DNA of 64,000 nt from Runella slithyformis DSM 19594. GTDB lineage: Bacteria; Bacteroidota; Bacteroidia; Cytophagales; Spirosomataceae. The notes beneath the pieces are model-generated. The model saw only the letters and a list, made by a program, of their open reading frames with translations. It had not been told where the DNA came from and did no database searches. How positions within the stretch are numbered: position 1 is the first letter of the stretch; every line of letters begins with the position of its first letter. The stretch lies in contig NC_015703.1 of assembly GCF_000218895.1 (NCBI RefSeq), positions 495,501 through 559,500 of the forward strand, read 5' to 3'. Positions 26,578 to 35,249 of this stretch are shown one piece after another. The position numbers and the translations under genes were made by a program.

Positions 26578-27744
26578 TCAAGTCAGCACAGCTGTCAGCT
26601 TAAAATTGATGTCTACAATTTGATCTTTGCCGAGCGTAACTCCCGCCTGAAGCAGTTTCCGCGCCGCAAGGTGGTCCGCCGGACGATTGAGCGAGTCCAC
26701 AGCGACCAAATCAGCCCCTTTAAAATAAAAAACGGAGAATTTATCCATGCTTAGATCCCCTCTGAATACATAGCTGTCGTAATCTGTATTGATTCCTGCC
26801 ATCTGTAATTTAAGGTCGTACTGGTTGGTCCAAAACCAGGGAACGCTGTCGTAGGCTTGGGCTTTTCCGCAAATATGGGCCGCCGCAATTTTAGCCTGGT
26901 CCACGGCATTCTGAACCGATTCCAAACGACACCGCTTTCCGGCAAAACGATTATAATGATTTGCACAATCGCCAATGGCGTAAACATTCGATTCTGAGGT
27001 CTGTTGAAACTCATTGACCACCATCCCGTTTTGGCATTCAATGCCCGCTTCCATCGCTAACTCCTGATTGGGGATCACTCCTATTCCCACTACCACTGCC
27101 TCATAATCCGCCAATATCTCCGCTGATACGGTCGCACCCAATCGGACGTTAACTCCCATTTCCCGGTGCCTTTTAAGGAATACCTCGGACAGGACCGCCG
27201 GCAACACCCGGGCCATCAAACGGTCCTGTACTTCCAATACCGTTACCTGCTTACCTGCTTCTACGGCCGCAGCGGCTACTTCCAACCCAATGAAACCACC
27301 CCCTACCACCGCCACGCTCTTCGCGGTTTCCAAGGCCGCCCTGAGGCGTTGTACATCGGTCATATTGCGTAAGTAAAGCGCATGATGAGCTATATCCTGC
27401 GGCAATCGGCGATTCTCTGCCCCCGTGGCAAGAATAAGTCTGTCGTACGAAAATACCCGTCCGGAAGCGGCCGAAACCGTCTGCGACCGTGTGTCAAGAG
27501 CGACCGCTTTTTCCCCCAAGATCAAGTCTATTTTTTGGTCCTCATAATAGTGGGCATTGCGAAAGAGCAGGTTGTCCGCCGTCTGTTTTCCATTCAGATA
27601 GCCTTTGGATAAGGGCGGCTTCTGATAAGGCAGATGCGACTCGTCGGCAATGAGTTGAATCTTGCCTTCAAAGCCCATTTCCCGCAACGACACCGCCGCC
27701 TGAACGCCCGCGTGCCCTGCGCCGATGATCACCACCGAACTCAT
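26578..27744 (-). CDS. FAD-dependent NAD(P)H-ferredoxin reductase
   Basis: A 388-residue flavoprotein of the putidaredoxin/rubredoxin reductase type. The N-terminal FAD-binding motif VVIIGAGHAGVQAAVSLRE is followed by a second dinucleotide motif VAVVGGGFIGLEVAA for NAD(P)H, and the FAD-contact NVYAIGDCANHYN. It reduces a [2Fe-2S] ferredoxin; its start overlaps the upstream ferredoxin stop by four bases (ATGA), so the two are made together. With the P450 at 35250-36485 they form a class I three-component monooxygenase. Confidence 0.9.
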   Translation of the reverse strand: MSSVVIIGAGHAGVQAAVSLREMGFEGKIQLIADESHLPYQKPPLSKGYLNGKQTADNLLFRNAHYYEDQKIDLILGEKAVALDTRSQTVSAASGRVFSYDRLILATGAENRRLPQDIAHHALYLRNMTDVQRLRAALETAKSVAVVGGGFIGLEVAAAAVEAGKQVTVLEVQDRLMARVLPAVLSEVFLKRHREMGVNVRLGATVSAEILADYEAVVVGIGVIPNQELAMEAGIECQNGMVVNEFQQTSESNVYAIGDCANHYNRFAGKRCRLESVQNAVDQAKIAAAHICGKAQAYDSVPWFWTNQYDLKLQMAGINTDYDSYVFRGDLSMDKFSVFYFKGADLVAVDSLNRPADHLAARKLLQAGVTLGKDQIVDINFKLTAVLT

Positions 27745-28061
27745 TGTATCTCAGGGATTCTAACGATCAATCCATCCAGTTTTTGGGTGGCTCTCACCTG
27801 ACACCCCAGCCGACTGTTGGGTTGGCGTTCGGCGGTGGCACCTTCCAGCATTTCGTCTTCTTCTTCCTCCATTTCGGGCAGAATATCCACAAAGGCTTCG
27901 TCCACATAGATATGGCAGGTAGCGCACATGCAGGAGCCTCCGCATTCGGCGACGATTCCGTGTACGCCATTTTGCACGGCTCCTTCCATGAGCGTGGCAC
28001 CCATGGGCAAATCAAACGTTTTGGCCGTGCCGTTGGGTTCGATGTAAGTAATGTTAGGCAT
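27741..28061 (-). CDS. Adrenodoxin/putidaredoxin-type [2Fe-2S] ferredoxin
   Basis: A 106-residue ferredoxin. Cluster ligands are Cys40, Cys46, Cys49 (in ECGGSCMCATCH) and Cys87 (LGCQV), the C-x5-C-x2-C...C spacing of the vertebrate/putidaredoxin type. An extra Cys44 lies inside the loop. An acidic patch MEEEEDE sits on the helix that normally docks redox partners. It passes electrons from the overlapping reductase to the cluster's P450. A 213-base gap separates it from the upstream dehydrogenase gene. Confidence 0.92.
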   Translation of the reverse strand: MPNITYIEPNGTAKTFDLPMGATLMEGAVQNGVHGIVAECGGSCMCATCHIYVDEAFVDILPEMEEEEDEMLEGATAERQPNSRLGCQVRATQKLDGLIVRIPEIQ

Positions 28062-28274
28062 AAGTTTTATTTTAAATTATCCGATGAAGGAACAAATTTT
28101 ATCATTCCACAAAAATCGATACAATGCCAAATTCACGATTAAAGGACGTTTCATCAGGCTAAAAAGCAATGGCCCAAGTCATTCACGCTCTGCCACTTGG
28201 CATCACCGCCGTGCGCGTTTTTGGCAGGTGAAGTCCAATCAGGACATTCAGCGCAATTATCGTCACCCATCGTC

Positions 28275-29009
28275 CTAAAGAAACTGTTTTCCGCCATCCA
28301 CCACGATTGTTTGCCCGGTGACAAAATCAGCCGCAGAGGAGGCTAAGTACAAGGCGGTTCCGACAATATCTTCTGCCGTGGAAGGACGTTTGATCGCCCC
28401 TCGGTCAACGCCGTATTTTTGGGCGTTTTCGATGAGATTAAGGCTGGCGTCGGTCAGTGTAAAGCCCGGCGCAATGGCATTGACATTGATGTTGAAATCT
28501 CCCAGTTCTTTGGCCATTGAGCGCGTAAGGCCAATGACGCCTCCCTTCGACGCCACATAATGCGACCACATCGGCGACCCGCTCATGACCGTCGCCGAGG
28601 CAATATTGATAATTTTACCGCCCTGTTCCTTCAAGTAGGGAAAAACGGCCTTCGAACAGAGCCAAGCCCCTTTCAAATTGACATTCATCACAGCCTCCCA
28701 TTCCGAAACAGCGATTTCGTAAAAGGGTTTACGCTGAATGGTGGCGTAGATCGCTGCGTTGTTGACCAACACATCTATCCGTCCAAAGCGCTCAACAACG
28801 GCTTTGGCCATGGCTTCGGTCGAAGCTTCATCGGCTACATTGACCGCTGCGGCCATGGCATTTTCCCCGATCAGCGCACAGGTTTCTTCCGCGCCGGCCA
28901 GGTTTAAATCGCACGCTGCAACTTTGGCACCGGCACTCGCAAACGCAAGCGCAAAGGCACGCCCCAAACCACCCGCGGCCCCCGTTATAATGACTGTTTT
29001 ATCTTTCAT
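28275..29009 (-). CDS. Short-chain dehydrogenase/reductase
   Basis: A 244-residue classical SDR. It has the TGAAGGLGRAFA cofactor motif, VNNAAIYA (NNAG-type motif), the catalytic Ser in IASATVMSGSP and the YVASK Tyr/Lys pair, and ends FVTGQTIVVDGGKQFL. Adenine-side residue Asp in CDLNLAG suggests NAD(H) preference. I use the ATG at 29009 because AAAAAGG lies six to seven bases ahead; a GTG at 29015 is too close to that site. In the P450 cluster it would oxidise the alcohol formed by hydroxylation; the substrate is unknown. Confidence 0.9.
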   Translation of the reverse strand: MKDKTVIITGAAGGLGRAFALAFASAGAKVAACDLNLAGAEETCALIGENAMAAAVNVADEASTEAMAKAVVERFGRIDVLVNNAAIYATIQRKPFYEIAVSEWEAVMNVNLKGAWLCSKAVFPYLKEQGGKIINIASATVMSGSPMWSHYVASKGGVIGLTRSMAKELGDFNINVNAIAPGFTLTDASLNLIENAQKYGVDRGAIKRPSTAEDIVGTALYLASSAADFVTGQTIVVDGGKQFL

Positions 29010-29038
29010 AAACACCTTTTTATTCTCTGATTTTTAAT

Positions 29039-29088
29039 GAAGAAGTACGAATGCATCATGACGATTTGCTGGTCACTCATTCGTTGGT
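29039..29088. repeat. ATTCGTC-family intergenic repeat, copy h
   Basis: Contains GAAGTACGAATG, ATGACGA and CACTCATTCG, words shared with the other copies of this family. It lies between the SDR start and the HD-protein stop. Confidence 0.5.
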
Positions 29089-29669
29089 AATTCAAAACGC
29101 AACGTCGTTTTTTCCACCTCCAACAACGATTTTGCCATTCGCCTGCCAAAATCGGTCAGGAGCGTCGGAAATACATAATTCTCCAAAATATCCAGCACTT
29201 CAGCCCGCGAAATCCCGAACCAGCCCTGAATGATCGTGATCCCTCCCGAGGAATACCTCCACAGTTTATCGGCGTCTTTCGTTACGGCATCATTGAGCGA
29301 GCGGGCTTCTTTGGTGGTATCATGGCCGTCGATAATATCCGTGATCGCGTTGATCCTCAGGGGGTCAAATCCTGCCTTTTGCAGGATCTCGATGGCTACT
29401 TCCACCCCTTTTAACTCATGCATCCGCTGAATTTCGGGGTATTTTGCCCCGGGTCCAAACGCCAAAAGCAGTTTCTCCTGCGGTACTTTTGACCAGCCCG
29501 TATCGTGCAGAATAATGGCCGGCAATACAATATCGGCCTCGGCTTCCGGGTAGAAATCAAGGAGTTGCTGCGCAAAAACGGCAGAGACCAACGTATGTAT
29601 GTCGTTGGAACGTACGTTCAAATGCGGCTTGGCCTCCTGCCAAATAGGTATATCCTGAGGTCTTAACAT
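29073..29669 (-). CDS. HD-domain phosphohydrolase-like protein (HD-1)
   Basis: A 198-residue single-domain HD protein. Metal-ligand motifs are intact: AIILHDTGW (HD), RMHELKG (His), IIDGHDTTKE (His) and DADKLWRY (Asp). HD-superfamily proteins hydrolyse phosphomono- or phosphodiesters, or occasionally act as oxygenases. It is a clear paralogue of the protein at 31271-31858, with matching IIDGHDT and KDADKLWR segments. One HD gene lies on each side of the aldehyde dehydrogenase gene, which points to a dedicated pathway role, perhaps removing the phosphate added by the split dikinase. That role is inferred. Confidence 0.85.
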   Translation of the reverse strand: MLRPQDIPIWQEAKPHLNVRSNDIHTLVSAVFAQQLLDFYPEAEADIVLPAIILHDTGWSKVPQEKLLLAFGPGAKYPEIQRMHELKGVEVAIEILQKAGFDPLRINAITDIIDGHDTTKEARSLNDAVTKDADKLWRYSSGGITIIQGWFGISRAEVLDILENYVFPTLLTDFGRRMAKSLLEVEKTTLRFELPTNE

Positions 29670-29675
29670 CTTTTT

Positions 29676-29758
29676 GAATGACGAATGAACGAATGACGAG
29701 TGACGAATGACGAGTGACGAGTGACGAATAATTGACTCCCTGAGAATTCGTCATTCGC
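29676..29758. repeat. ATTCGTC-family intergenic repeat, copy a
   Basis: Tandem GAATGACGAATGA and GTGACGA units, followed after a short spacer by the inverted form ATTCGTCATTCGC, so the copy can fold into a hairpin. It fills the gap between HD-1 and the aldehyde dehydrogenase. Confidence 0.8.
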
Positions 29759-31186
29759 TTAATAGTTTAGATAAATCGTCTTTAATTCCGTGTAGGCTTC
29801 CAGGCCGTAGCGGCCCTTTTCGCGGCCGATTCCGCTTTGTTTTACACCTCCGAAAGGCACATCCTGATACGAACGATGAATATTGTTTACCCACACCGAA
29901 CCCGCCTCCAACTCCTCTGCCATGCGCAGGCCGGTTCCCAGCTGTCCTGAAAAAACATAGGCTGCCAAACCATATTCTGAGTCATTGCCCAACGCAACCG
30001 CTTCTTCGTTGGTCGAAAACTTCATGACCCCAATAACCGGCCCAAAGGTTTCTTCGGTCATTATTTTCATTGAATGATTCGTGTCAGCAATGATCGTGGG
30101 CGGAAAAAACCAACCCTTATCGTAGTCCTCCCCCGTCAATCGGCTCCCGCCCGTTTTAACCGTCCCGCCTTTTTGGAGTGCATCAGCCACCTGTACTTCA
30201 CTATTTTGGTATATTTTCCGGTTAACCATCGGACCCATGTCGCTGTTGCTGAAGGGGTCACCTACTTTCAGTCGGTTCGCCAATGCCGTGATTTTTTCGA
30301 CAAATGCCTCATAAACGTTTTGATGTACATACACCCGATTGACACGATAGCAAAATTGCCCGCTGTTGGCAAAGGCGTGTTTGACGATGGCCGGACAGGC
30401 CACCGACAGATCGGCCTCTTCGCACACGATCACGGGCGACTGTCCGCCCAGTTCGAGGGTTACACGTTTATTATGCGCGGCGGCCAATGCTCCGATTCGT
30501 TTTCCCGTGTTTGTGCCGCCCGTAAACGCAATTTTTGACGTGATCGGGTGTTCGACCAACGCATTGCCGATCTCATGTCCATACCCCGTAATGACATTGA
30601 ATACGCCCTCGGGATAGCCTGCTTCTTTAAAAATTTCGGCCAGGCGCAGCGTAGAAAGCGGGGTGTCTTCGGACGGTTTGGCCACCACCGTACAGCCCAT
30701 GGGCAATGCCGCCCCGATTTTCATGCAAAGCAGCGTAATCGGATAATTAAAAGGGGTAATGGCTACGACCACCCCGATCGGTTGCCGTACCACCAGCGCT
30801 TTCTCGCCTTCAAGGTTATGGAGGGGAATTTCCCCCTTCATTCGCAAGGCTTCTTCCGCGTAGAAATCCAACAGATCGGCACTGCGACTGATTTCGTGGA
30901 TACACCCCGCCAACGGCCGCCCGAGCTCGCGGGCCAGCATATCCGCTATCTCATAGCTATAAAGACGCATCAGTCGGGCTGCTTCGTGCTGGAGTTTTAC
31001 CCGATGAGCAGCGGGCTGTTTTTTCCAAGTTTGAAAAGCCGCCCCAGCACTCGTCAGGGCCGCGTGAACATCCGCCGTATTTCCCCTGGCACACGTTCCC
31101 ACCACTTCGGCAGTACAGGGATTGATGACCTCAATGTACTGACCGGAATCGGGTGTATGGCGTTGATTATTAATGAAGTGTTCCAT
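29759..31186 (-). CDS. NAD(P)-dependent aldehyde dehydrogenase
   Basis: A 475-residue ALDH-superfamily enzyme. Landmarks: ITPFNYPITLLCMKIGAAL, the general-base loop LELGGQSPVIV, the catalytic Cys in ANSGQFCYRVNRVYV, EETFGPVIGVMKF and the C-terminal PFGGVKQSGIGREKG. The start is the ATG at 31186 (MEHFINNQRHTPDSG), preceded by an A-rich stretch; an upstream frame extension to 31267 merely translates the intergenic repeat. It would convert an aldehyde to a carboxylate after the SDR step. Confidence 0.92.
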   Translation of the reverse strand: MEHFINNQRHTPDSGQYIEVINPCTAEVVGTCARGNTADVHAALTSAGAAFQTWKKQPAAHRVKLQHEAARLMRLYSYEIADMLARELGRPLAGCIHEISRSADLLDFYAEEALRMKGEIPLHNLEGEKALVVRQPIGVVVAITPFNYPITLLCMKIGAALPMGCTVVAKPSEDTPLSTLRLAEIFKEAGYPEGVFNVITGYGHEIGNALVEHPITSKIAFTGGTNTGKRIGALAAAHNKRVTLELGGQSPVIVCEEADLSVACPAIVKHAFANSGQFCYRVNRVYVHQNVYEAFVEKITALANRLKVGDPFSNSDMGPMVNRKIYQNSEVQVADALQKGGTVKTGGSRLTGEDYDKGWFFPPTIIADTNHSMKIMTEETFGPVIGVMKFSTNEEAVALGNDSEYGLAAYVFSGQLGTGLRMAEELEAGSVWVNNIHRSYQDVPFGGVKQSGIGREKGRYGLEAYTELKTIYLNY

Positions 31187-31192
31187 TTTTTT

Positions 31193-31269
31193 GAATGTCG
31201 AATGAGCGAGTGACGAATGACGAGTGAGCGAGTGACGGATCAGTACGTAACATTCGTCGGTCGTCATTC
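31193..31269. repeat. ATTCGTC-family intergenic repeat, copy b
   Basis: Tandem GAATGTCGAATGAGCGAG and TGACGAATGACGAG units, then inverted CATTCGTCGGTCGTCATTC. It lies directly ahead of the ALDH start and touches the stop of HD-2. Confidence 0.8.
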
Positions 31270-31270
31270 C

Positions 31271-31858
31271 TTAAATAACTCCGCACAAAAGCAGTTCGCG
31301 GGTTTGGGCCAAATCGGCCCTGGCCATTTCGACCGATTCCGGCAAATCAAGCAGAGGGATAATGTCCGTTTCGAGACGGTTGGCGTATTGGGCAGGCGTT
31401 TGTTTGAACCAATCGGCAGCCACACTGACACCCACGACGTGAAAACGCCACAATTTATCGGCATCTCTCACGATCTTGTCTTCCGGCGATTTAGCAAACT
31501 TCCGGGTGTCGTGGCCGTCAATGATCTCACCTACTTTGCGGATAAACTCCTCATGGTACCCTAACCCTTTCAAGACCTCCGCCGACAAGCGAACGCCTTC
31601 CGATTCGTGCAGATAGCGCACATCGCTTTGCATGAAATTTTCGGATTGAAAGCCTTTTTTAAAAATATCTTCTTCATCAATCGAATACCAACCGATGTCG
31701 TGCAAAATGATACCTGCGGCCACCACGTCGGCGTCAACGCCGGGATAAGAATCCAGCAGCCGAAGGGCATAGTGATACGACAAAGGGATATGCACATCAT
31801 TTTTGCGCACCCGCATATACCGCTCGGCCGCTTTGAAGATTTGATGGTATTTTGTCAT
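31271..31858 (-). CDS. HD-domain phosphohydrolase-like protein (HD-2)
   Basis: A 195-residue paralogue of HD-1. Metal site residues are complete: GIILHDIGW (HD), RYLHESEG (His), IIDGHDTRK (His), DADKLWRF (Asp). It begins MTKYHQIFKAAERYMRVR and has the same length and layout as HD-1. It follows the gene for the phospho-histidine subunit in the same direction. Possible roles are dephosphorylation of a phosphorylated intermediate or hydrolysis of a cyclic or enol phosphate; the sequence does not decide. Confidence 0.85.
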   Translation of the reverse strand: MTKYHQIFKAAERYMRVRKNDVHIPLSYHYALRLLDSYPGVDADVVAAGIILHDIGWYSIDEEDIFKKGFQSENFMQSDVRYLHESEGVRLSAEVLKGLGYHEEFIRKVGEIIDGHDTRKFAKSPEDKIVRDADKLWRFHVVGVSVAADWFKQTPAQYANRLETDIIPLLDLPESVEMARADLAQTRELLLCGVI

Positions 31859-31872
31859 GGAAATATAGTTAG

Positions 31873-32003
31873 GAATGACGAATGAACGAGCAGTACTGCG
31901 CGGGCGATCAGTTACGTTTTAAAAATCGTCCTTGGTCACCGCGGCGCCCGGGGCCGCCCGTACGGGCCCGGTCGCTCATTCGTCACTCGCTTATTCGTCA
32001 TTC
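31873..32003. repeat. ATTCGTC-family intergenic repeat, copy c
   Basis: AATGACGAATGAACGAGC at the left and inverted ATTCGTCACTCGC and ATTCGTCATTC at the right enclose a GC-rich core containing GTCACCGCGGCG, a word also found in copy g at 50.8 kb. Confidence 0.75.
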
Positions 32004-32009
32004 TGAAAT

Positions 32010-33824
32010 TTAAGCTGCTTCCAAAATCAACACTTCACCGCTCGACCCGTTTACCTGAATCAAATCGCCCGTTTTGATGGCCGTACTCGCTGAGCCTGTA
32101 CCCGTTACGGCAGGCAAGCCATACTCCCGGCACACGATCGCCGCGTGCGACATCATTCCGCCGATGTCGGTAACGGTAGCTTTGATTTTCCCGAATACAG
32201 GGGCCCAACTCGGAGCAGTGACACGCGTTACGAGAATTTCTCCTTCCACGAGTTGGCCCAAATCTTCGGCCGAGTTAATGACCCTGGCGCGCCCTTCTAC
32301 CAAGCCCGGCGAAGCCGCCATTCCTTTGAGAGCGTTCGGATTATCGCTTCCCCCGAGCCAGCCCTGCACGCTTTCGGTGGTGATTCCCCACAGCATGATG
32401 GTAAACGGCTCGGTAATCACCGCCGGCGGTTCGTTGTAGGCGGGTTTTGGAGGGGCCGTAGCGAGGGCCGCCAAAATGCTTTTACGGCGTTCTATTTCCT
32501 GTGGCAGGTAGTCGGGGCCGATAAAAGGCACTCCTACCGCCCAGGCATTGCCATAATCAAAAATGATCTGCCAAATCTCTTCGCGACGGAAGTAAAAGAT
32601 ATCTTCCACATCGTTCCAGAAACCTGCCTGTTGGAATACCGTACTCAATTCACGCATTTTGCGCCAGAAGACCCCCAAAGACCAATGCTCAATGTAGAAA
32701 TTATGATTTTCAACGTACGGAAACACCACGCGTGCCAAGCCCAGTTTGCCGTCAAAAGCAGCAATGGCTTCATCGTTGGGCAGCAAATCGCGGTACTCTT
32801 CAATGATCCGCTCTCTTTCTGCCGCAATAGCCTCGGTAGGGCGGTCAATGTTTTCACCGTTCAACAGCCGCTCGGTGTAAGTTTTGAGGTACCCGTAAGG
32901 AATATCCAAATGATCGCGCCAGTATTTGTCCGACGAATACATCCCGTTGCCTGAGGTAAAATTGAACCAGGGATCCTGAGCGGCTTCCCAGGCGGCAAGC
33001 CATTGCTTACCGTTTTCGTCGGTTGCCATCGCGGCCAAACCGTCGGTCACGTCGTGCTCCGATACGACTGCCCCTAACCCCAGCTCTACGGCCAGTTTAG
33101 CCAGCTTTCTGATCTCTTCGTCGGGACGGAATAAGTCCACTTCAATACCCTGGACCATTTTGGCCACGGCCAAATCGGGAATATTGGGGAAAGCTTCTTT
33201 ACAGAAACCAAAGAAATCAAGGTAGGCGGCATAGCCCAAATTGAGGAATTCAAAGTGATACATGCATACCTCGTAGCAAAGCTCAATAAGGCGGTTGTAA
33301 TTCTGCGACATCTGCAAATTGGGATCTGTCCCCACCCCTCCTTTGACATCGGCGAGGTCGATCACGTCGGGAAGTGCCTCAAACGTAAGGGCTTCCATAT
33401 CTTTGATGACCCGCTGTACCTTTTGATGCCAATTGTCCAACAGGTCATTCCAATTCATAAAATAATGGCCCGCTCTTTCCAAAAACTGCGGTACACGGTC
33501 AGCGATCAACTCGGGCGATACACCTACCGGACTCATGTAGCAGTAGCCGTTGTGGATCTTAAAATCCACCCCGTTGGCAGGCGGTATCAGCCACTGACGG
33601 GTATTATAAGCGCCTAGACAACGTACAAAAAACTCGACCGTAATGGCATCAAACGGTTTAAAGACATTGGGCCAGTGCTGCGAATCACAAAAGAAAAACT
33701 TGGCTTCTTCGCGCTCTTTGAGGTTGTCGTGAAACAACATATAATACGGGTACAATTCTTTCCAACCCTCCGAACCTGCGGGGGCCTTGTCTTCGTAGGG
33801 GCTAATGAACTTAGTTGCTGACAT
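32010..33824 (-). CDS. PEP-synthase-like phospho-histidine subunit (PEP-utilizing mobile domain)
   Basis: A 604-residue protein ending in the swivelling phospho-histidine domain of PEP synthase/PPDK. The motif GGMMSHAAIVCREYGLPAV carries the phosphate-accepting His560. Residues 1-480 form a large domain with no TIM-barrel PEP site that I can recognise, similar in kind to the substrate-binding middle part of rifampin phosphotransferase or subunit 1 of phenylphosphate synthase. The ATP-binding half is the separate gene at 33959-35032, transcribed just before it. The size pair (about 67 and 39 kDa) is close to the reported 70 and 40 kDa subunits of phenylphosphate synthase. I infer that it phosphorylates a hydroxyl group on the pathway substrate. 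Confidence 0.85.
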   Translation of the reverse strand: MSATKFISPYEDKAPAGSEGWKELYPYYMLFHDNLKEREEAKFFFCDSQHWPNVFKPFDAITVEFFVRCLGAYNTRQWLIPPANGVDFKIHNGYCYMSPVGVSPELIADRVPQFLERAGHYFMNWNDLLDNWHQKVQRVIKDMEALTFEALPDVIDLADVKGGVGTDPNLQMSQNYNRLIELCYEVCMYHFEFLNLGYAAYLDFFGFCKEAFPNIPDLAVAKMVQGIEVDLFRPDEEIRKLAKLAVELGLGAVVSEHDVTDGLAAMATDENGKQWLAAWEAAQDPWFNFTSGNGMYSSDKYWRDHLDIPYGYLKTYTERLLNGENIDRPTEAIAAERERIIEEYRDLLPNDEAIAAFDGKLGLARVVFPYVENHNFYIEHWSLGVFWRKMRELSTVFQQAGFWNDVEDIFYFRREEIWQIIFDYGNAWAVGVPFIGPDYLPQEIERRKSILAALATAPPKPAYNEPPAVITEPFTIMLWGITTESVQGWLGGSDNPNALKGMAASPGLVEGRARVINSAEDLGQLVEGEILVTRVTAPSWAPVFGKIKATVTDIGGMMSHAAIVCREYGLPAVTGTGSASTAIKTGDLIQVNGSSGEVLILEAA

Positions 33825-33856
33825 TGGTTATATTTAGGTTTAAGAATGGACTTTTT

Positions 33857-33934
33857 GAATGACGAATGAGCGAGTGACGAATAACGAATAACGAATTTTC
33901 GGATACACCTTGATGGTGAATTCGTTATTCGTTC
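33857..33934. repeat. ATTCGTC-family intergenic repeat, copy d
   Basis: GAATGACGAATGAGCGAG followed by three ACGAATA units, a spacer, then inverted AATTCGTTATTCGTTC. It lies between the two dikinase-subunit genes. Confidence 0.8.
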
Positions 33935-33958
33935 AGGCAACCCCGTCTTACATCGCAC

Positions 33959-35032
33959 TTATTTTTTACCTGCCAGGGGATTGATCAGCGTTCCGACCAA
34001 GCCTTCCATCCCCATTTTAAAAGCAGGGGCAGCGACGGTTTTCTTTTGTGACCAAACCGTTTCGGGGCGACTTTGGAGCAGCGTAAAATTTTGCCCGTCG
34101 GGCAAATCTGCATCTATAGCCCACTCAATATCCTGCGGACACCTGTAGTGTTTTTCAATGATCTTCGCCATTCGACACACTTCTTTTACTTCCGACTCGG
34201 TCAGGGAAGGACGCATGGCCCGTTCGTCCGTGATCTCACGCGTCAGCACCCGGCGTGTGGCTTTGTCGGGCACATGTTCGATGTGCTTGTGTTGAATATT
34301 GGCTTTGACAATGTGCATCATCACCTTGTCTACCAAAAAGTTATCGGGCGTCACCTCTCCCGATACCACGGCCTCACCCAGCCCCCAGGCGGCATCGATC
34401 ACGATGGTAGAGCGGTCGCCATTGGTCGGGTTGAGGGTCATAGCCACCCCGGCGGTACGGGCATTGACCATTTTTTGAATGACCACACTCATCAGCACTT
34501 CGTTTTCAACGATGTGTTGGTGACGGCGGTAATTGATAGCCCGCGAAGTAAACAGACTTGCCCAACATTTGCGAACGTACTCCAATACCGCCTCTTCACC
34601 TACCACCCACAAATACGTATCCTGCTGACCGGCAAAACTGGCATCAGGCAGATCCTCCGCCGTGGCACTCGACCGTACCGCTACGGGCAGGTCATCATCG
34701 GCATTGCACAGATCACACAGTGCTTTATACGATTGCTTTATACTTTGCTGAACGTCTTCGGGCAATGGCGAGCTCACGATAAGTTCCCGAATTTTTTCTG
34801 ACATCTTATCCAATTGGCTCACATCCCGGCAATCAATGGCTTTTACCATTTCAAAAATAACGGCACCGTGACCGCTGTCTTTTAAAAATGCCTCATAAGC
34901 GTGCGTGGTTACACAAAATCCAACGGGTACGGGCAGCTGAGCGGCGGTCATACTCGCCAAACTTGCGCCTTTGCCCCCCAGCAAAACGTAATCATCGGGG
35001 GTAGTGTCTTTGAAGAAAAGGGTATGTTTCAT
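33959..35032 (-). CDS. PEP-synthase-like ATP-binding subunit (PPDK_N domain)
   Basis: A 357-residue protein consisting only of the N-terminal ATP-grasp part of PEP synthase/pyruvate phosphate dikinase. It shows VLLGGKGASLASM, PVAVRSSATAEDLPDASFAG, GQQDTYLWV, AAWGLGEAVVSGEVTPDNF and QDIEWAID, ending near LLQSRPETVW. In dikinases this part transfers the beta-phosphate of ATP to a His on a separate domain, here supplied by the next gene. The split of one enzyme into two genes with the substrate and His domains together is unusual outside phenylphosphate synthase and similar small-molecule dikinases. It lies 217 bases after the P450 gene. Confidence 0.9.
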   Translation of the reverse strand: MKHTLFFKDTTPDDYVLLGGKGASLASMTAAQLPVPVGFCVTTHAYEAFLKDSGHGAVIFEMVKAIDCRDVSQLDKMSEKIRELIVSSPLPEDVQQSIKQSYKALCDLCNADDDLPVAVRSSATAEDLPDASFAGQQDTYLWVVGEEAVLEYVRKCWASLFTSRAINYRRHQHIVENEVLMSVVIQKMVNARTAGVAMTLNPTNGDRSTIVIDAAWGLGEAVVSGEVTPDNFLVDKVMMHIVKANIQHKHIEHVPDKATRRVLTREITDERAMRPSLTESEVKEVCRMAKIIEKHYRCPQDIEWAIDADLPDGQNFTLLQSRPETVWSQKKTVAAPAFKMGMEGLVGTLINPLAGKK

Positions 35033-35053
35033 TTACTTGCGGTTGGTGAAGGG

Positions 35054-35249
35054 GTTACGAATGACGAATGTGGGAGTTACGAATGACGAATGTGGGAGTT
35101 ACGAATGACGAATGAGGGAATGACGAATGACGCGCCGTTGCGTGGGGCGGGCCATCCGGTGCCCCATGTTGAGATTGATGATTACTACGACAGACAATGT
35201 ATTCTCCATTCGTACTTCGTCATTCGCTCACTTGTCATTCTGCATTCGG
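35054..35249. repeat. ATTCGTC-family intergenic repeat, copy e, with a 22-bp triplicate
   Basis: Three tandem 22-bp units (35054-35075, 35076-35097, 35098-35119; core GTTACGAATGACGAATG, the third slightly changed) are followed by a GC-rich spacer and the inverted arm CATTCGTACTTCGTCATTCG at 35208-35227. It spans almost the whole gap between the P450 and the ATP-binding subunit. Confidence 0.85.

Noticed and set aside
31196-31267. N-terminal extension of the aldehyde dehydrogenase
   Set aside because: The extra codons only translate the intergenic repeat; the ATG at 31186 starts the conserved protein.
32010-35032. Calling the two genes rifampin phosphotransferase
   Set aside because: That enzyme is a single chain with a specific drug pocket; here the parts are separate genes in a catabolic setting.
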